DNA from: a virus
DNA length: 28,593 nucleotides
Direction: 5' to 3' (one strand)
Virus record (IMG/VR): IMGVR_UViG_3300035698_018527
Location: 1 to 28,593 of that record
The position numbers and the translations under genes were made by a program. Shown here one piece after another: positions 6,903 through 13,523 of the stretch; positions within the stretch are counted from its first letter, which is position 1, and each line of letters begins with the position of its first letter. Under the pieces are notes generated by a model. The model had not been told where the DNA came from. It searched no databases and saw only the letters and a program-made list of their open reading frames with translations.

Positions 6903-7244
6903 ATGGCAACGAACGAACTGATATATCTAGCCACGCCATATAGCGACGACGATCCTGAAATTAGGAAGCAGAGATTCCTTATCGTAAATGTGGTAGCTGC
7001 AAAACTCATGGCGGCCGGAGATCATGTCTTCAGCCCGATATCGCACACTCATCCGATTGCCTTAGCTGGCGACCTTCCCAAAGGATGGGACTACTGGGAG
7101 AAGTATGACCGCATAATGCTGGCTGCTTGTACGAAGCTGATTGTGGTATGCCAGGACGGATGGTCCAAGAGTACTGGCGTCACCGCAGAGGTCAAGATTG
7201 CTCATGAGATGGGGATACCAGTTGAATATATGGGGTCGGATTGA
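6903..7244 (+). CDS. DUF1937 / nucleoside deoxyribosyltransferase-like protein
   Basis: The start at 6903 is chosen over 6897 because GGGAG at 6891-6895 is then 7 nt away. The 113-aa protein shows the family pattern: YLATPYSD near the N terminus, R-x-x-x-x-N-x-V-A-A-K-L-M-A-A-G, VFSPISHTHPI at 42-52, GWDYWEKYD and a late GWSKSTGVTAEV strand-helix. These resemble DUF1937 proteins and nucleoside 2-deoxyribosyltransferases, which exchange bases on deoxyribose. A role in nucleotide salvage or base handling is inferred; catalysis is not established for DUF1937. Confidence 0.8.
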   Translation: MATNELIYLATPYSDDDPEIRKQRFLIVNVVAAKLMAAGDHVFSPISHTHPIALAGDLPKGWDYWEKYDRIMLAACTKLIVVCQDGWSKSTGVTAEVKIAHEMGIPVEYMGSD

Positions 7245-8539
7245 ATCCATATCATCAGGATAAGCATTGCACGATCTACCACGGGGATTGCTTAAATGTA
7301 TGTACAACAATGCCTGATAATAGCGTCGATAGCATAGTAACTGATCCTCCCTACGGATTACAGTTCATGGGAAAGAAATGGGATTACGATGTTCCGAGCG
7401 TAGAAGTATGGAGGCAGGTCTTTCGCGTATTGAAGCCAGGAGGTCACATGCTCTGTGCTTGCGGAACTCGCACTCAGCATCGCATGGTTGTGAATGTAGA
7501 AGATGCTGGATTCCATATCAGAGACGTCGTAAGCTGGATCTACGGTAGCGGATTCCCTAAGTCTATGAATATCAGTAAGTCGATCGATAAAGCTGCTGGC
7601 AAAGAAAGAGAAGTAGTTGGACGACGAAAGCATCCGACACTGACCGATACAGATAATAAGTTGTCGGAACCGGCCAACGCAGCACACGGAGGAAACGAAT
7701 GGGCCAGGGAATGGGATATCACGGCTCCATCAACACCAGAAGCAGAACAATGGGAAGGCTGGGGTACTGCTCTCAAGCCCGCCTGTGAGTTCTTCACTCT
7801 TGCCAGAAAGCCTTTAGGAGAAAAGACAGTTGCGGCCAATGTTCTCAAGTGGGGAACGGGCGCTATCAACATTGACGGGTGCAGGGTTGGCAGTGAACTT
7901 CGACATAACGGTGCTGCATCGCCGACGAGTGCCAGCAGGAAAAGTAGAGTAGAGGCGGGATACAGGAATGACGATGGCCGTGGTCCTGGGGCCGATGGAG
8001 AAGATGTTATAGGCCGCTTCCCTGCCAACCTGATCCACGATGGATCTCAACAAGTGATGGATCTATTCCCTGACAGCAAAGGCGCAATGGGTAGCGTAAA
8101 GGGTACAGAGCCTTCTCGTACCGGCGATGCCAATACGGTCTGTTATGGCGAGTATAAGGGGCGCCGGTCACAAGAAAAACGTGGGGATAGTGGATCGGCA
8201 GCTAGATTCTTTTACTGTGTTAAAGCCAGCAAGAAAGACCGGAACGAAGGCTTAGAAGAACCGCCATCTCAGCTAGAGCATGGAACCACATTGAGGAATG
8301 TAGAGAACGCAGATCTCAAGGGGAATAATCATCCAACGGTCAAGCCTACGGACCTTATGCGGTACCTATGCCGACTGATCACCCCGCCACAAGGCATCGT
8401 GCTGGACCCGTTCATGGGTTCTGGATCTACAGGCAAGGCCGCACTACGTGAAGGATTTAGTTTCATTGGCATAGAGCTCGAAGAGAAGTATTGCGAGATA
8501 GCAGCGAATAGGTTAAGTCAAGAAGTATTGGCGTTATAG
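7241..8539 (+). CDS. Beta-class DNA methyltransferase (N6-A or N4-C)
   Basis: A 432-aa SAM-dependent methyltransferase. The catalytic motif DPPY is at residues 35-38 (IVTDPPYG), and the SAM motif DPFMGSGST is near the C terminus (388-397), with NHPTVKPTDLMRYL just before it. Catalytic motif first and SAM motif last, with a long recognition region between, defines the beta class. DPPY fits N6-adenine or N4-cytosine methylation. The TTG start at 7241 overlaps the previous stop; no later Met keeps the motif I side. No restriction enzyme gene is adjacent, so it probably protects phage DNA as an orphan enzyme. Confidence 0.9.
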   Translation: MNPYHQDKHCTIYHGDCLNVCTTMPDNSVDSIVTDPPYGLQFMGKKWDYDVPSVEVWRQVFRVLKPGGHMLCACGTRTQHRMVVNVEDAGFHIRDVVSWIYGSGFPKSMNISKSIDKAAGKEREVVGRRKHPTLTDTDNKLSEPANAAHGGNEWAREWDITAPSTPEAEQWEGWGTALKPACEFFTLARKPLGEKTVAANVLKWGTGAINIDGCRVGSELRHNGAASPTSASRKSRVEAGYRNDDGRGPGADGEDVIGRFPANLIHDGSQQVMDLFPDSKGAMGSVKGTEPSRTGDANTVCYGEYKGRRSQEKRGDSGSAARFFYCVKASKKDRNEGLEEPPSQLEHGTTLRNVENADLKGNNHPTVKPTDLMRYLCRLITPPQGIVLDPFMGSGSTGKAALREGFSFIGIELEEKYCEIAANRLSQEVLAL

Positions 8540-8565
8540 ACGAGAGAAAAATTAGGAGAATGGGA

Positions 8566-8943
8566 ATGAACAAACCGTATTATGTAACGATTAAAGTCAA
8601 GATCGACGGGAAATTCTACGGGATCTGTCGAGTAGTCTTTGCTCCTACCACGCAGGACGCGAAAGCAATGGTCGCTCCTGACGCTGATGCGCTGGTCAGA
8701 ACATCAACGTCCTACGGGCATGAGGCCGAAGTAGTCAGTACCCAAATCAAGTCTGTCCAAAGTCCGCCAGTGCTCAGAGCGGAAGTAGCGCAGGAGAGGG
8801 AGGGGCACGATCCTGCTCGCTCTATATTCAAAGTACGTCTCAATGAGGATGTGATGGGCAAGTGGCTTGAGAATCTAATCAACAAGGCGCTGAAAGAGTA
8901 CCGCTCGGAAACTGTTGAGAAGATTGACCAGTCCCCAGAATAA
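8566..8943 (+). CDS. Hypothetical phage protein, 125 aa
   Basis: Unrecognised. ATG 8566 is preferred over 8560 because AGGAGA is then well spaced; the 14-nt leader GGAGAATGGGAATG is identical to that before the DUF1937 gene. The N terminus forms alternating strands (YYVTIKVKIDGKFYGICRVVF), then an acidic and helical C terminus (KWLENLINKALKEYRSE). No metal or membrane motif is present. Confidence 0.7.
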   Translation: MNKPYYVTIKVKIDGKFYGICRVVFAPTTQDAKAMVAPDADALVRTSTSYGHEAEVVSTQIKSVQSPPVLRAEVAQEREGHDPARSIFKVRLNEDVMGKWLENLINKALKEYRSETVEKIDQSPE

Positions 8944-8958
8944 ACCACAGGAGAACCA

Positions 8959-9141
8959 ATGGGCAAGGCAGTGACTATTACGCTGGAGGATGTATCAGAG
9001 GTGACCTGCAGCATTGATCAGGTGTTTGTTGTGAGCCACCAAGACAAACATTTCCTTAGAATCCCGCAGCTGGGCGTACAGGAATATATTGAGCTTGCCG
9101 AGTACGAGCGCCTGAAGAACCTGATAGAAAAGCAGGATTGA
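8959..9141 (+). CDS. Hypothetical 60-residue protein
   Basis: A short gene with CAGGAGA before ATG, 15 nt after the previous gene. The sequence alternates strands (AVTITLEDVSEVTCSIDQVFVVS, split by polar residues) and ends in a helix (ELAEYERLKNLIEKQ). It may be a small beta-plus-helix adaptor. No known family is recognised. A TGGGAGAGC leader 13 nt later belongs to the next gene. Confidence 0.6.
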   Translation: MGKAVTITLEDVSEVTCSIDQVFVVSHQDKHFLRIPQLGVQEYIELAEYERLKNLIEKQD

Positions 9142-9154
9142 TGGGAGAGCCGGA

Positions 9155-9559
9155 ATGAACTATGAACTAGGAGACAGAGTGCTAGAGCCAAACGCTAATC
9201 TAAAAGACAACGTATTCGACTGGCTGGTAAATGGCCGCGTCGGGTCAAGCTCCAGGGCTATGGCCTCCGCAGTTACAGGCACAGGAACCGAGACGGCGCA
9301 TCCTTATGACCCAGACGATCTTAACCGCTGCCTGCTATTCTTGGCAGCCGTGCCCGAGGCGCGAGAACATATGGACAAGATCGCCGGACTCTCTCCTACC
9401 TGGGCCGCGTTAGTTGAACGATGGGATGAACTGGAGGCATTGTTCCTCAGCGAAGTCGGTCTCAACTGGTGCAATGCTGATCGTGCTCCGGAGACCTATA
9501 AACTGATGCAGTCCATTCTGATATACAAGGGCAACGAGAAAGGGTTAGGCCAATCATGA
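9155..9559 (+). CDS. Conserved phage protein of unknown function, 134 aa
   Basis: It recalls a widespread family of phage hypothetical proteins: GRVGSSSRAM at about residues 28-37, then PYDPDDLNRCLLFLAAVPEAREHM, then PTWAALVERWDELEALF. The D-P-D-D-x-x-R-C core and W-x-x-L-V-x-x-W are typical. The biochemical role is unknown. The ribosome site is GGGAG; the stop overlaps the next gene by ATGA. Confidence 0.8.
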   Translation: MNYELGDRVLEPNANLKDNVFDWLVNGRVGSSSRAMASAVTGTGTETAHPYDPDDLNRCLLFLAAVPEAREHMDKIAGLSPTWAALVERWDELEALFLSEVGLNWCNADRAPETYKLMQSILIYKGNEKGLGQS

Positions 9560-9960
9560 AATACATCATGTGCGCCAGAGCGTTCCCAGTGTTCCACCCG
9601 AGGGCTGGGCAGCCAACCTTCTTCCGTGATTCGATACTGAACGGGACCAAGATTCATACGCTACGCAACCGTGCTGGCAATAAGAAGACCGGCGAGATCG
9701 TCTCCCTCCGCGAGTGGAGCGACTTGCCATACCGCAGCAAGCAGGTCGAGTTCGCCCAGTGCGCTATCACAGTCAACCGACTGACGATCGACGAGGAGCA
9801 GACTGCTAAATGCGCGATTCATACTCTTGCATTCAGTGACGGCTTTCCGGATACTCAGGACTTCCGGCACTGGTTCACTAAAGGCCGTGACGAGCCGATC
9901 GTCTTCGACGGAGTCCGCATTCACTTTCTTGACGTAGTGCCGAAGGGTGATCAGCAATGA
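9556..9960 (+). CDS. ASCH/PUA-like domain protein
   Basis: A 134-aa protein with features of the ASCH fold: a K-x-H-T-L-R motif (TKIHTLRNRAG, 31-41), then K-x-G-E-I-V-S-L-R-x-W (TGEIVSLREW) and PYRSKQVEFA, with a late FSDGFPDTQDFRHWF segment. ASCH proteins bind RNA or nucleotides and some phage members act on modified nucleosides; activity here is inferred. It overlaps both neighbours by ATGA, so all three are translated together. Confidence 0.7.
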   Translation: MKYIMCARAFPVFHPRAGQPTFFRDSILNGTKIHTLRNRAGNKKTGEIVSLREWSDLPYRSKQVEFAQCAITVNRLTIDEEQTAKCAIHTLAFSDGFPDTQDFRHWFTKGRDEPIVFDGVRIHFLDVVPKGDQQ

Positions 9961-10202
9961 TAAGCCCTGATCACACGACGCTGACTTCTGCGCTGGCCGC
10001 TGCAATAGCCAGAGGACAAATAGTAATCATACAATCCCCTGCGACGTCGACAGTAGGTTTCGAGTATGATCTCTTAGACTGCTATGAGCCTGATCCGATC
10101 CGCAGCGACTATCAATGCATGAGGGATGACTGGCGGTGGCAGGCTCGGCGCCATGACTACCACCAGAGGAAATGGGGAACTGACAAACCGAGGAGAAGGT
10201 AA
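9957..10202 (+). CDS. Hypothetical phage protein, 81 aa
   Basis: Unrecognised. The first 30 residues are hydrophobic with a helix and strand (SALAAAIARGQIVIIQS), and the remainder is charged with many Trp, Asp and Arg (DDWRWQARRHDYHQRKWG). The start overlaps the ASCH-like gene and its stop lies 3 nt before the Nudix gene. The ribosome site is inside the previous gene. Confidence 0.6.
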   Translation: MISPDHTTLTSALAAAIARGQIVIIQSPATSTVGFEYDLLDCYEPDPIRSDYQCMRDDWRWQARRHDYHQRKWGTDKPRRR

Positions 10203-10205
10203 GCT

Positions 10206-10685
10206 ATGACAAGATATGTATTAGGATTCATATTCGGCGAAGATGACGATTCGGAAAAGTATGTGCTATTGATCCGAAAAAATCGGCCCGAGTGGCAGAG
10301 GGGGAAACTCAACGGCATTGGTGGCCATATCAAAGAAGGGGAAACTCCAAGGCAAGCCATGATGCGGGAGGCGCGAGAAGAAACGACGATCAAAACCGTT
10401 CCGGCCGAATGGTCTCCGGTCTGTGTCATGGAGGGTCTAGGATTTCAGGTATATATTTTTGCTGCCATGAAGCTGCTCGCAGAACTAGAAGACAAGGACG
10501 GCATGGGGGTCGATGAGGGATGTCTAACAGTAGAATTCGTGGGTGGCCTTACGCTGGATAAGCACGATATAATCCCCAACCTCTTATGGCTCGTGCCAAA
10601 AGCTCTTGCATCAACAGTTCTAACAGGAACAAAGGACCGACTAATTGACATTGAACGTCCTTTCTCATCCATTGAAGAGGTATGA
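10206..10685 (+). CDS. Nudix hydrolase
   Basis: A 159-aa protein with the Nudix box at residues 40-62: G40, E46, R54-E55-A-R-E58-E59 match the G-x5-E-x7-REUxEE-x-G-U signature. The last conserved glycine is replaced by Thr61. Nudix enzymes split nucleoside diphosphates linked to another group, for example oxidised dNTPs, ADP-ribose or RNA caps, using Mg bound by the EE pair. The substrate cannot be inferred. The strong GAGGAGAAGG ribosome site precedes ATG. It is probably part of nucleotide clean-up or of mRNA decapping during infection. Confidence 0.88.
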   Translation: MTRYVLGFIFGEDDDSEKYVLLIRKNRPEWQRGKLNGIGGHIKEGETPRQAMMREAREETTIKTVPAEWSPVCVMEGLGFQVYIFAAMKLLAELEDKDGMGVDEGCLTVEFVGGLTLDKHDIIPNLLWLVPKALASTVLTGTKDRLIDIERPFSSIEEV

Positions 10686-10687
10686 TT

Positions 10688-10966
10688 ATGGCTGAGATCA
10701 AGACACCTGAACACAAATACAAGCACATCATATTCGAGAAGGTGAGTGATTCTGCTAGTGGGAAAACTGCCACCTTCTCATGTGAGAATCACGACGGTAC
10801 TCCGCTGGGCGCGATAGATTGGATGTGTGGCTGGCGGCAGTACTGCTTCTTCCCGCTAGAGGAAACATTGTATAGTCAGAGTTGTCTCAAAGACATTGCT
10901 GACTTCATCAGCAAGTTGATGGAGGACCGGAAACAGCGACTGCAGGGGGGAGATCCTTCGCAATGA
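10688..10966 (+). CDS. Conserved phage protein (WRQYCFFP motif)
   Basis: ATG 10688 is better spaced from GAAGAGG than the ATG at 10682, which is also in frame. The 92-aa protein contains WMCGWRQYCFFPLEE at about 47-61, followed by CLKDIADFISKLMEDR; this strand-then-helix pattern is familiar from short phage proteins of unknown function. No enzymatic residues are apparent. It overlaps the following gene by ATGA. Confidence 0.7.
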   Translation: MAEIKTPEHKYKHIIFEKVSDSASGKTATFSCENHDGTPLGAIDWMCGWRQYCFFPLEETLYSQSCLKDIADFISKLMEDRKQRLQGGDPSQ

Positions 10967-11202
10967 ATACAACGTGCGGTGGTAACGAGTTCAGCATAAT
11001 CTACGCTTGGCGCCGCAGGACCATCATGGTGATGGAAGATAGATACTTCCGTTCAGATGGAAAGGCAAGAGGGATTCTAGTAAGGCGGAAATGTTGGCAT
11101 GGTGCTGTGTGGTATCACAGATTGACGGATTACTTGAAATGGGATATCCACCTTAGAACGACAGATATATCGCAGCACAAAAGAGATGAAGGGGCAGAAT
11201 GA
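10963..11202 (+). CDS. Hypothetical phage protein, 79 aa
   Basis: A basic protein with a beta-rich start (FSIIYAWRRRTIMVMEDRYF, split here by charges) and a later CWHGAVWYHRLTDYLKWD segment. No family is recognised. Start and stop both overlap neighbours (ATGA), indicating translational coupling. No clear metal or active site is visible. Confidence 0.55.
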   Translation: MNTTCGGNEFSIIYAWRRRTIMVMEDRYFRSDGKARGILVRRKCWHGAVWYHRLTDYLKWDIHLRTTDISQHKRDEGAE

Positions 11203-11606
11203 TTAAGGCTATATTGCTCAAACTGCTGAAGGCAGTAGAAGTCGGCGATGATATGCTATGTAGGTGCACGGCCTCTGATCTTTGCCCGCACGATGGTAGA
11301 TGCGGACAATCGCCACGATGTACCGCCGGTGAATTACTAGCGAGAGGGTTCGTGGTCTATCATAAACAAACAACCAACGGCCAGACGGCCACAACAGAAA
11401 GGGAACATATGAAGGCATACCAGAAGTCGGTAGGGAAGGATAAGGCGGTCCTCGATGCGAATCTTGAGAGCCTAGCCGCATTCATCGATAACTCCAGCGA
11501 GTTCAAGGAACTCTCTGAAGAAGAGCAGACGTTGCTGATCGAGCAGCGGTCGTCCATGGCCACCTACTCGGATATCCTCGGCGAGCGGATCCGTAAGTTC
11601 ATCTAG
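11199..11606 (+). CDS. Acb2/crAss001_48-like domain fused to a Cys-rich N terminus
   Basis: A 135-aa protein. The C-terminal 65 residues (from M71, ATG 11409) match the helical pattern of the crAss001_48-related/Acb2 family: L-x-x-L-x-x-F-I near residues 88-96, then F-x-x-L-S-E-E-E-Q-x-L-L-x-x-Q, and M-x-x-Y-x-x-x-L-x-x-R-I at the end. Acb2 proteins bind and sequester cyclic nucleotide signals made by CBASS-type defences. The N-terminal 70 residues carry five Cys in 21 residues (C21, C23, C29, C35, C41) and are not part of that family. Internal initiation at 11409, with AAAGGGA upstream, could make the short form. Homology is from pattern memory, not a search. Confidence 0.6.
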   Translation: MIKAILLKLLKAVEVGDDMLCRCTASDLCPHDGRCGQSPRCTAGELLARGFVVYHKQTTNGQTATTEREHMKAYQKSVGKDKAVLDANLESLAAFIDNSSEFKELSEEEQTLLIEQRSSMATYSDILGERIRKFI

Positions 11607-11618
11607 TAAGTAAGCATT

Positions 11619-11637
11619 GGCGGGTGCGAGCCCCGCC
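11619..11637 (+). terminator. GC-rich hairpin, possible terminator
   Basis: GGCGGG (11619-11624) and CCCGCC (11632-11637) form a 6-bp stem with a 7-nt loop, in the 75-nt gap between two genes. No T-run follows, so termination would be weak; mRNA processing or stabilisation is another possibility. Confidence 0.35.
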
Positions 11638-11681
11638 CCGATTTAGACAGTGAACATCAACCACGAGAAAGAGGACAACCA

Positions 11682-12215
11682 ATGATCAGCATAAAGAAAT
11701 CAGAGACCGCCGATACTCGGACCTGCGACTGGAGCAAGGTCACCAAGGAAACGCTAAAGGAATCCAGCAACCGCCATATCATGGACGTCTACCATGGGTT
11801 GGCATTCTTCATGGCCAAGCTCAAGCAGGCTGGCAGGATCCACGACGAGGATAAGATCTCGGGGCTGGACCATTTCCATTCAGACTTCCAGACTGGGTTC
11901 AAGAACACTGGATGGCTGACAAACCATTACAAGATCACGCGGCATCATATCAACCAGCCAGAAGCCGTACCGGAAGATGTAAACCTTATCGATGTGATAG
12001 AGCATATCACTGACTGCGTCATGGCGGGCATGGCGCGAAGTGGGGATATCTACGATATCAATCTACCTCCAGCACTCCTGAGCAAGGCGGTGGCCAACAC
12101 CGTAGAGATGCTGAAGGCAGAAGTGGAAGTCTATGGCCCACCCGCAGAAGAACCGGATCCGGCTCCTAAACCTAAGAAGCAGGCAGCCAAGAAGAAGGTA
12201 GCCAAGAAGAAATGA
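11682..12215 (+). CDS. DUF5662/HD-like protein with Lys-Ala tail
   Basis: A 177-residue protein behind GAGGAC. Metal-type motifs are arranged as in DUF5662 and HD-like phosphohydrolases: H32 and H39 early, H54-D-E-D-K58, HYKITRHH at 82-89, then LIDVIEHITDC at 102-112. This suggests a metal-dependent fold, but hydrolysis is unproven. The last 25 residues are Pro, Lys and Ala (KKQAAKKKVAKKK), a histone-H1-like tail reminiscent of the terS N terminus. The gene ends 4 nt into the start of the next one. Confidence 0.7.
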   Translation: MISIKKSETADTRTCDWSKVTKETLKESSNRHIMDVYHGLAFFMAKLKQAGRIHDEDKISGLDHFHSDFQTGFKNTGWLTNHYKITRHHINQPEAVPEDVNLIDVIEHITDCVMAGMARSGDIYDINLPPALLSKAVANTVEMLKAEVEVYGPPAEEPDPAPKPKKQAAKKKVAKKK

Positions 12216-12418
12216 CTGGTGATCCCAAGGCGGCGCCGTTTTTGGCTAGGTATCTCTGCTTCAATATTGATCCAGCCAATCCGCCGCCATGGCTCACCAA
12301 CGATTTTGATGACAAACTCAAGAGAGACTGTGATGCTCACCTTACCTGCGTAGTTGACCAAGTGGAGCGAAAACGGTATTGTGCTGGTAAGTGGTATCCA
12401 ATGGAGGAGGCAGGTTGA
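12212..12418 (+). CDS. Hypothetical phage protein, 68 aa
   Basis: Unrecognised. The start overlaps the DUF5662-like gene by ATGA. The protein contains four aromatic-rich segments (FLARYLCFNID, PPPWLTNDFDD, KRYCAGKWYP) and three cysteines without a metal pattern. It carries the GGAGGAGG ribosome site of the following gene near its 3' end. Confidence 0.55.
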   Translation: MTGDPKAAPFLARYLCFNIDPANPPPWLTNDFDDKLKRDCDAHLTCVVDQVERKRYCAGKWYPMEEAG

Positions 12419-12582
12419 GTGTAAACAAATATAGCGACCCATATATCCCTGGCTTCCAGAAGGAAATAACTGAATTCAATAGAGCAATACGAGCATTCCA
12501 TTCTGAACTCTTTGATAGAACGGTACGGAAGATGAACAGACTAAAACGGAAGGGCGTGACCGGTTTCGACGGGTTGAGTTAG
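12415..12582 (+). CDS. Hypothetical 55-residue protein overlapping the tmRNA 5' end
   Basis: The TTG at 12415 is preferred because GGAGGAGG lies directly upstream and it overlaps the previous stop (TTGA). The protein has a central helix (FQKEITEFNRAIRAFHSELF) and a basic segment. Its last 10 codons and stop (12552-12582) lie within the tmRNA 5' acceptor and D-domain, so the C terminus (GVTGFDGLS) is read from tmRNA sequence. It may be a real gene with an overlapping RNA or a spurious end. Confidence 0.5.
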   Translation: MSVNKYSDPYIPGFQKEITEFNRAIRAFHSELFDRTVRKMNRLKRKGVTGFDGLS

Positions 12583-12905
12583 TACATTGATCGCGTGTCC
12601 CAGATGATCAGTTGGCTGGGTTATCAATCCTGATCGCACATTAAGTGCTACACAGATGAAAATGGCAGCTTAGTTGCCTTGGGGCTAAGGGAAGATACTC
12701 TGGGATTACCGAATGCCCGACATGCTACGCAGAGGAACCCGAGACCTGGGCGGTTACAACAGGGGGAATTCAGCGCCAGGACATAAAGACTGAATGGTGG
12801 AGGCGGGAAAGCTCGCCCAAGGTTGCCGGACCCAAACCGGATATACACGTAGACGTTAGTGCACGGTCAGTTCGGACGGGGGTTCGATTCCCCCCACGTC
12901 CACCA
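12552..12905 (+). ncRNA. ssrA: Phage-encoded transfer-messenger RNA (tmRNA)
   Basis: A 354-nt RNA. The acceptor stem GGGCGTG (12552-12558) pairs perfectly with CACGTCC (12895-12901), including the G3-U70 pair that defines alanine charging, followed by A and an encoded CCA (12903-12905). The D-domain reads CGGTTTCGACGGG, as in bacterial tmRNAs. The T arm is GGGGG-TTCGATT-CCCCC (12878-12894), preceded by CGTAGACG...TTCGGACG as in canonical tmRNAs. P2 pairs GTACATTGA (12582-12590) with TTAGTGCAC (12856-12864) and CGTGT (12594-12598) with ACACG (12845-12849). tmRNA with SmpB frees stalled ribosomes and tags proteins for destruction. No smpB gene is seen, so host SmpB would be used. Confidence 0.95.
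12647..12673 (+). other. Candidate tmRNA tag reading frame
   Basis: GCT at 12647 is a plausible resume codon, since the preceding TAAGT keeps the conserved A at position -4. Translation gives ATQMKMAA then TAG. The Ala-Ala end is what SspB/ClpXP-type degradation needs, and GCA-GCT-TAG parallels the GCA-GCT-TAA end of the E. coli tag. The +2 frame, from GAT 12655, reads DENGSLVAL without a stop. The tag frame is inferred. Confidence 0.55.
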
Positions 12906-12926
12906 AAATAACGAGGGAGAGACAGA

Positions 12927-13136
12927 ATGCAGGAACTGAAATTGTTTATGAGTAGAATGTCCAGCGGCCGATGGATACTAACCGTGTTGTCGGGGGTATC
13001 ATTTCTGATCCTGGTCCTGGCCTACGTCATGAAGGGGAAAGAGTTCAGCATCGCCCCATCTGCGATCACGGCCATCATCACCATGGTCTTCATGAGCTAC
13101 TTCAACAAGGACCGTAAGAACGGCGGTGCATCATGA
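12927..13136 (+). CDS. Small two-span membrane protein, possibly holin-like
   Basis: A 69-aa protein starting 21 nt after the tmRNA end, with GAGGGAGAG upstream. It has two predicted membrane segments, at about 16-35 (WILTVLSGVSFLILVLAYV) and 42-59, with a short basic C-terminal tail (NKDRKNGG). Size and topology resemble small holins, and the next genes are another membrane protein and an esterase. No holin family signature is recognised, so the lysis role is contextual. Confidence 0.65.
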   Translation: MQELKLFMSRMSSGRWILTVLSGVSFLILVLAYVMKGKEFSIAPSAITAIITMVFMSYFNKDRKNGGAS

Positions 13137-13516
13137 GCGATGATACACGAGCCACATTCGAACGGAACCAGAAGATAGTACCATTCCTGCTTTCCATAAT
13201 CGTGACGCTTATTTGCATTTCCTTGGGCTGCGTATTCTACATCTATGACTTGACGGACATGCCGCCCAAAGAAACGTTCGACTATAAAGCGGTCATCACA
13301 GAATTGAAGAAGCAGAACCAAGAGACGGTCGATGAAGCGAACAGGCTGCTCAATGAGTCAAACAGTCGAGAGCAAAGCTACGTGGCAGCAATGTGCGCGG
13401 TCGTTTATCATCATAAGGGCAAGTACATCATAGAGAAAGAGGATCTGGATGCCGTCCAGGGTAAGACGCTCATCTCTACCGTGAAAGACGAGACTGCCAC
13501 ACTGACAATGAAATAA
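13133..13516 (+). CDS. Membrane-anchored coiled-coil protein, spanin-like
   Basis: A 127-aa protein overlapping the previous stop by ATGA. One membrane segment lies at about 15-38 (VPFLLSIIVTLICISLGCVF), followed by a helical segment rich in Glu, Gln, Asn (residues 51-88: ITELKKQNQETVDEANRLL) and a small globular end. This N-anchored, coil-containing layout resembles inner-membrane spanins, which fuse the membranes at lysis, but no lipoprotein partner is visible. The assignment is tentative. Confidence 0.6.
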   Translation: MSDDTRATFERNQKIVPFLLSIIVTLICISLGCVFYIYDLTDMPPKETFDYKAVITELKKQNQETVDEANRLLNESNSREQSYVAAMCAVVYHHKGKYIIEKEDLDAVQGKTLISTVKDETATLTMK

Positions 13517-13523
13517 ATATTTT

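Noticed and set aside
7540-8028. Minus-strand 162-codon frame inside the methyltransferase gene
   Set aside because: Antisense to a strongly supported enzyme gene and without recognisable domain or start signal.
12878-12905. An ordinary tRNA 3' half
   Set aside because: The T arm and CCA are present, but no anticodon arm lies at the expected distance; the matching acceptor strand is 340 nt upstream, so it is a tmRNA.
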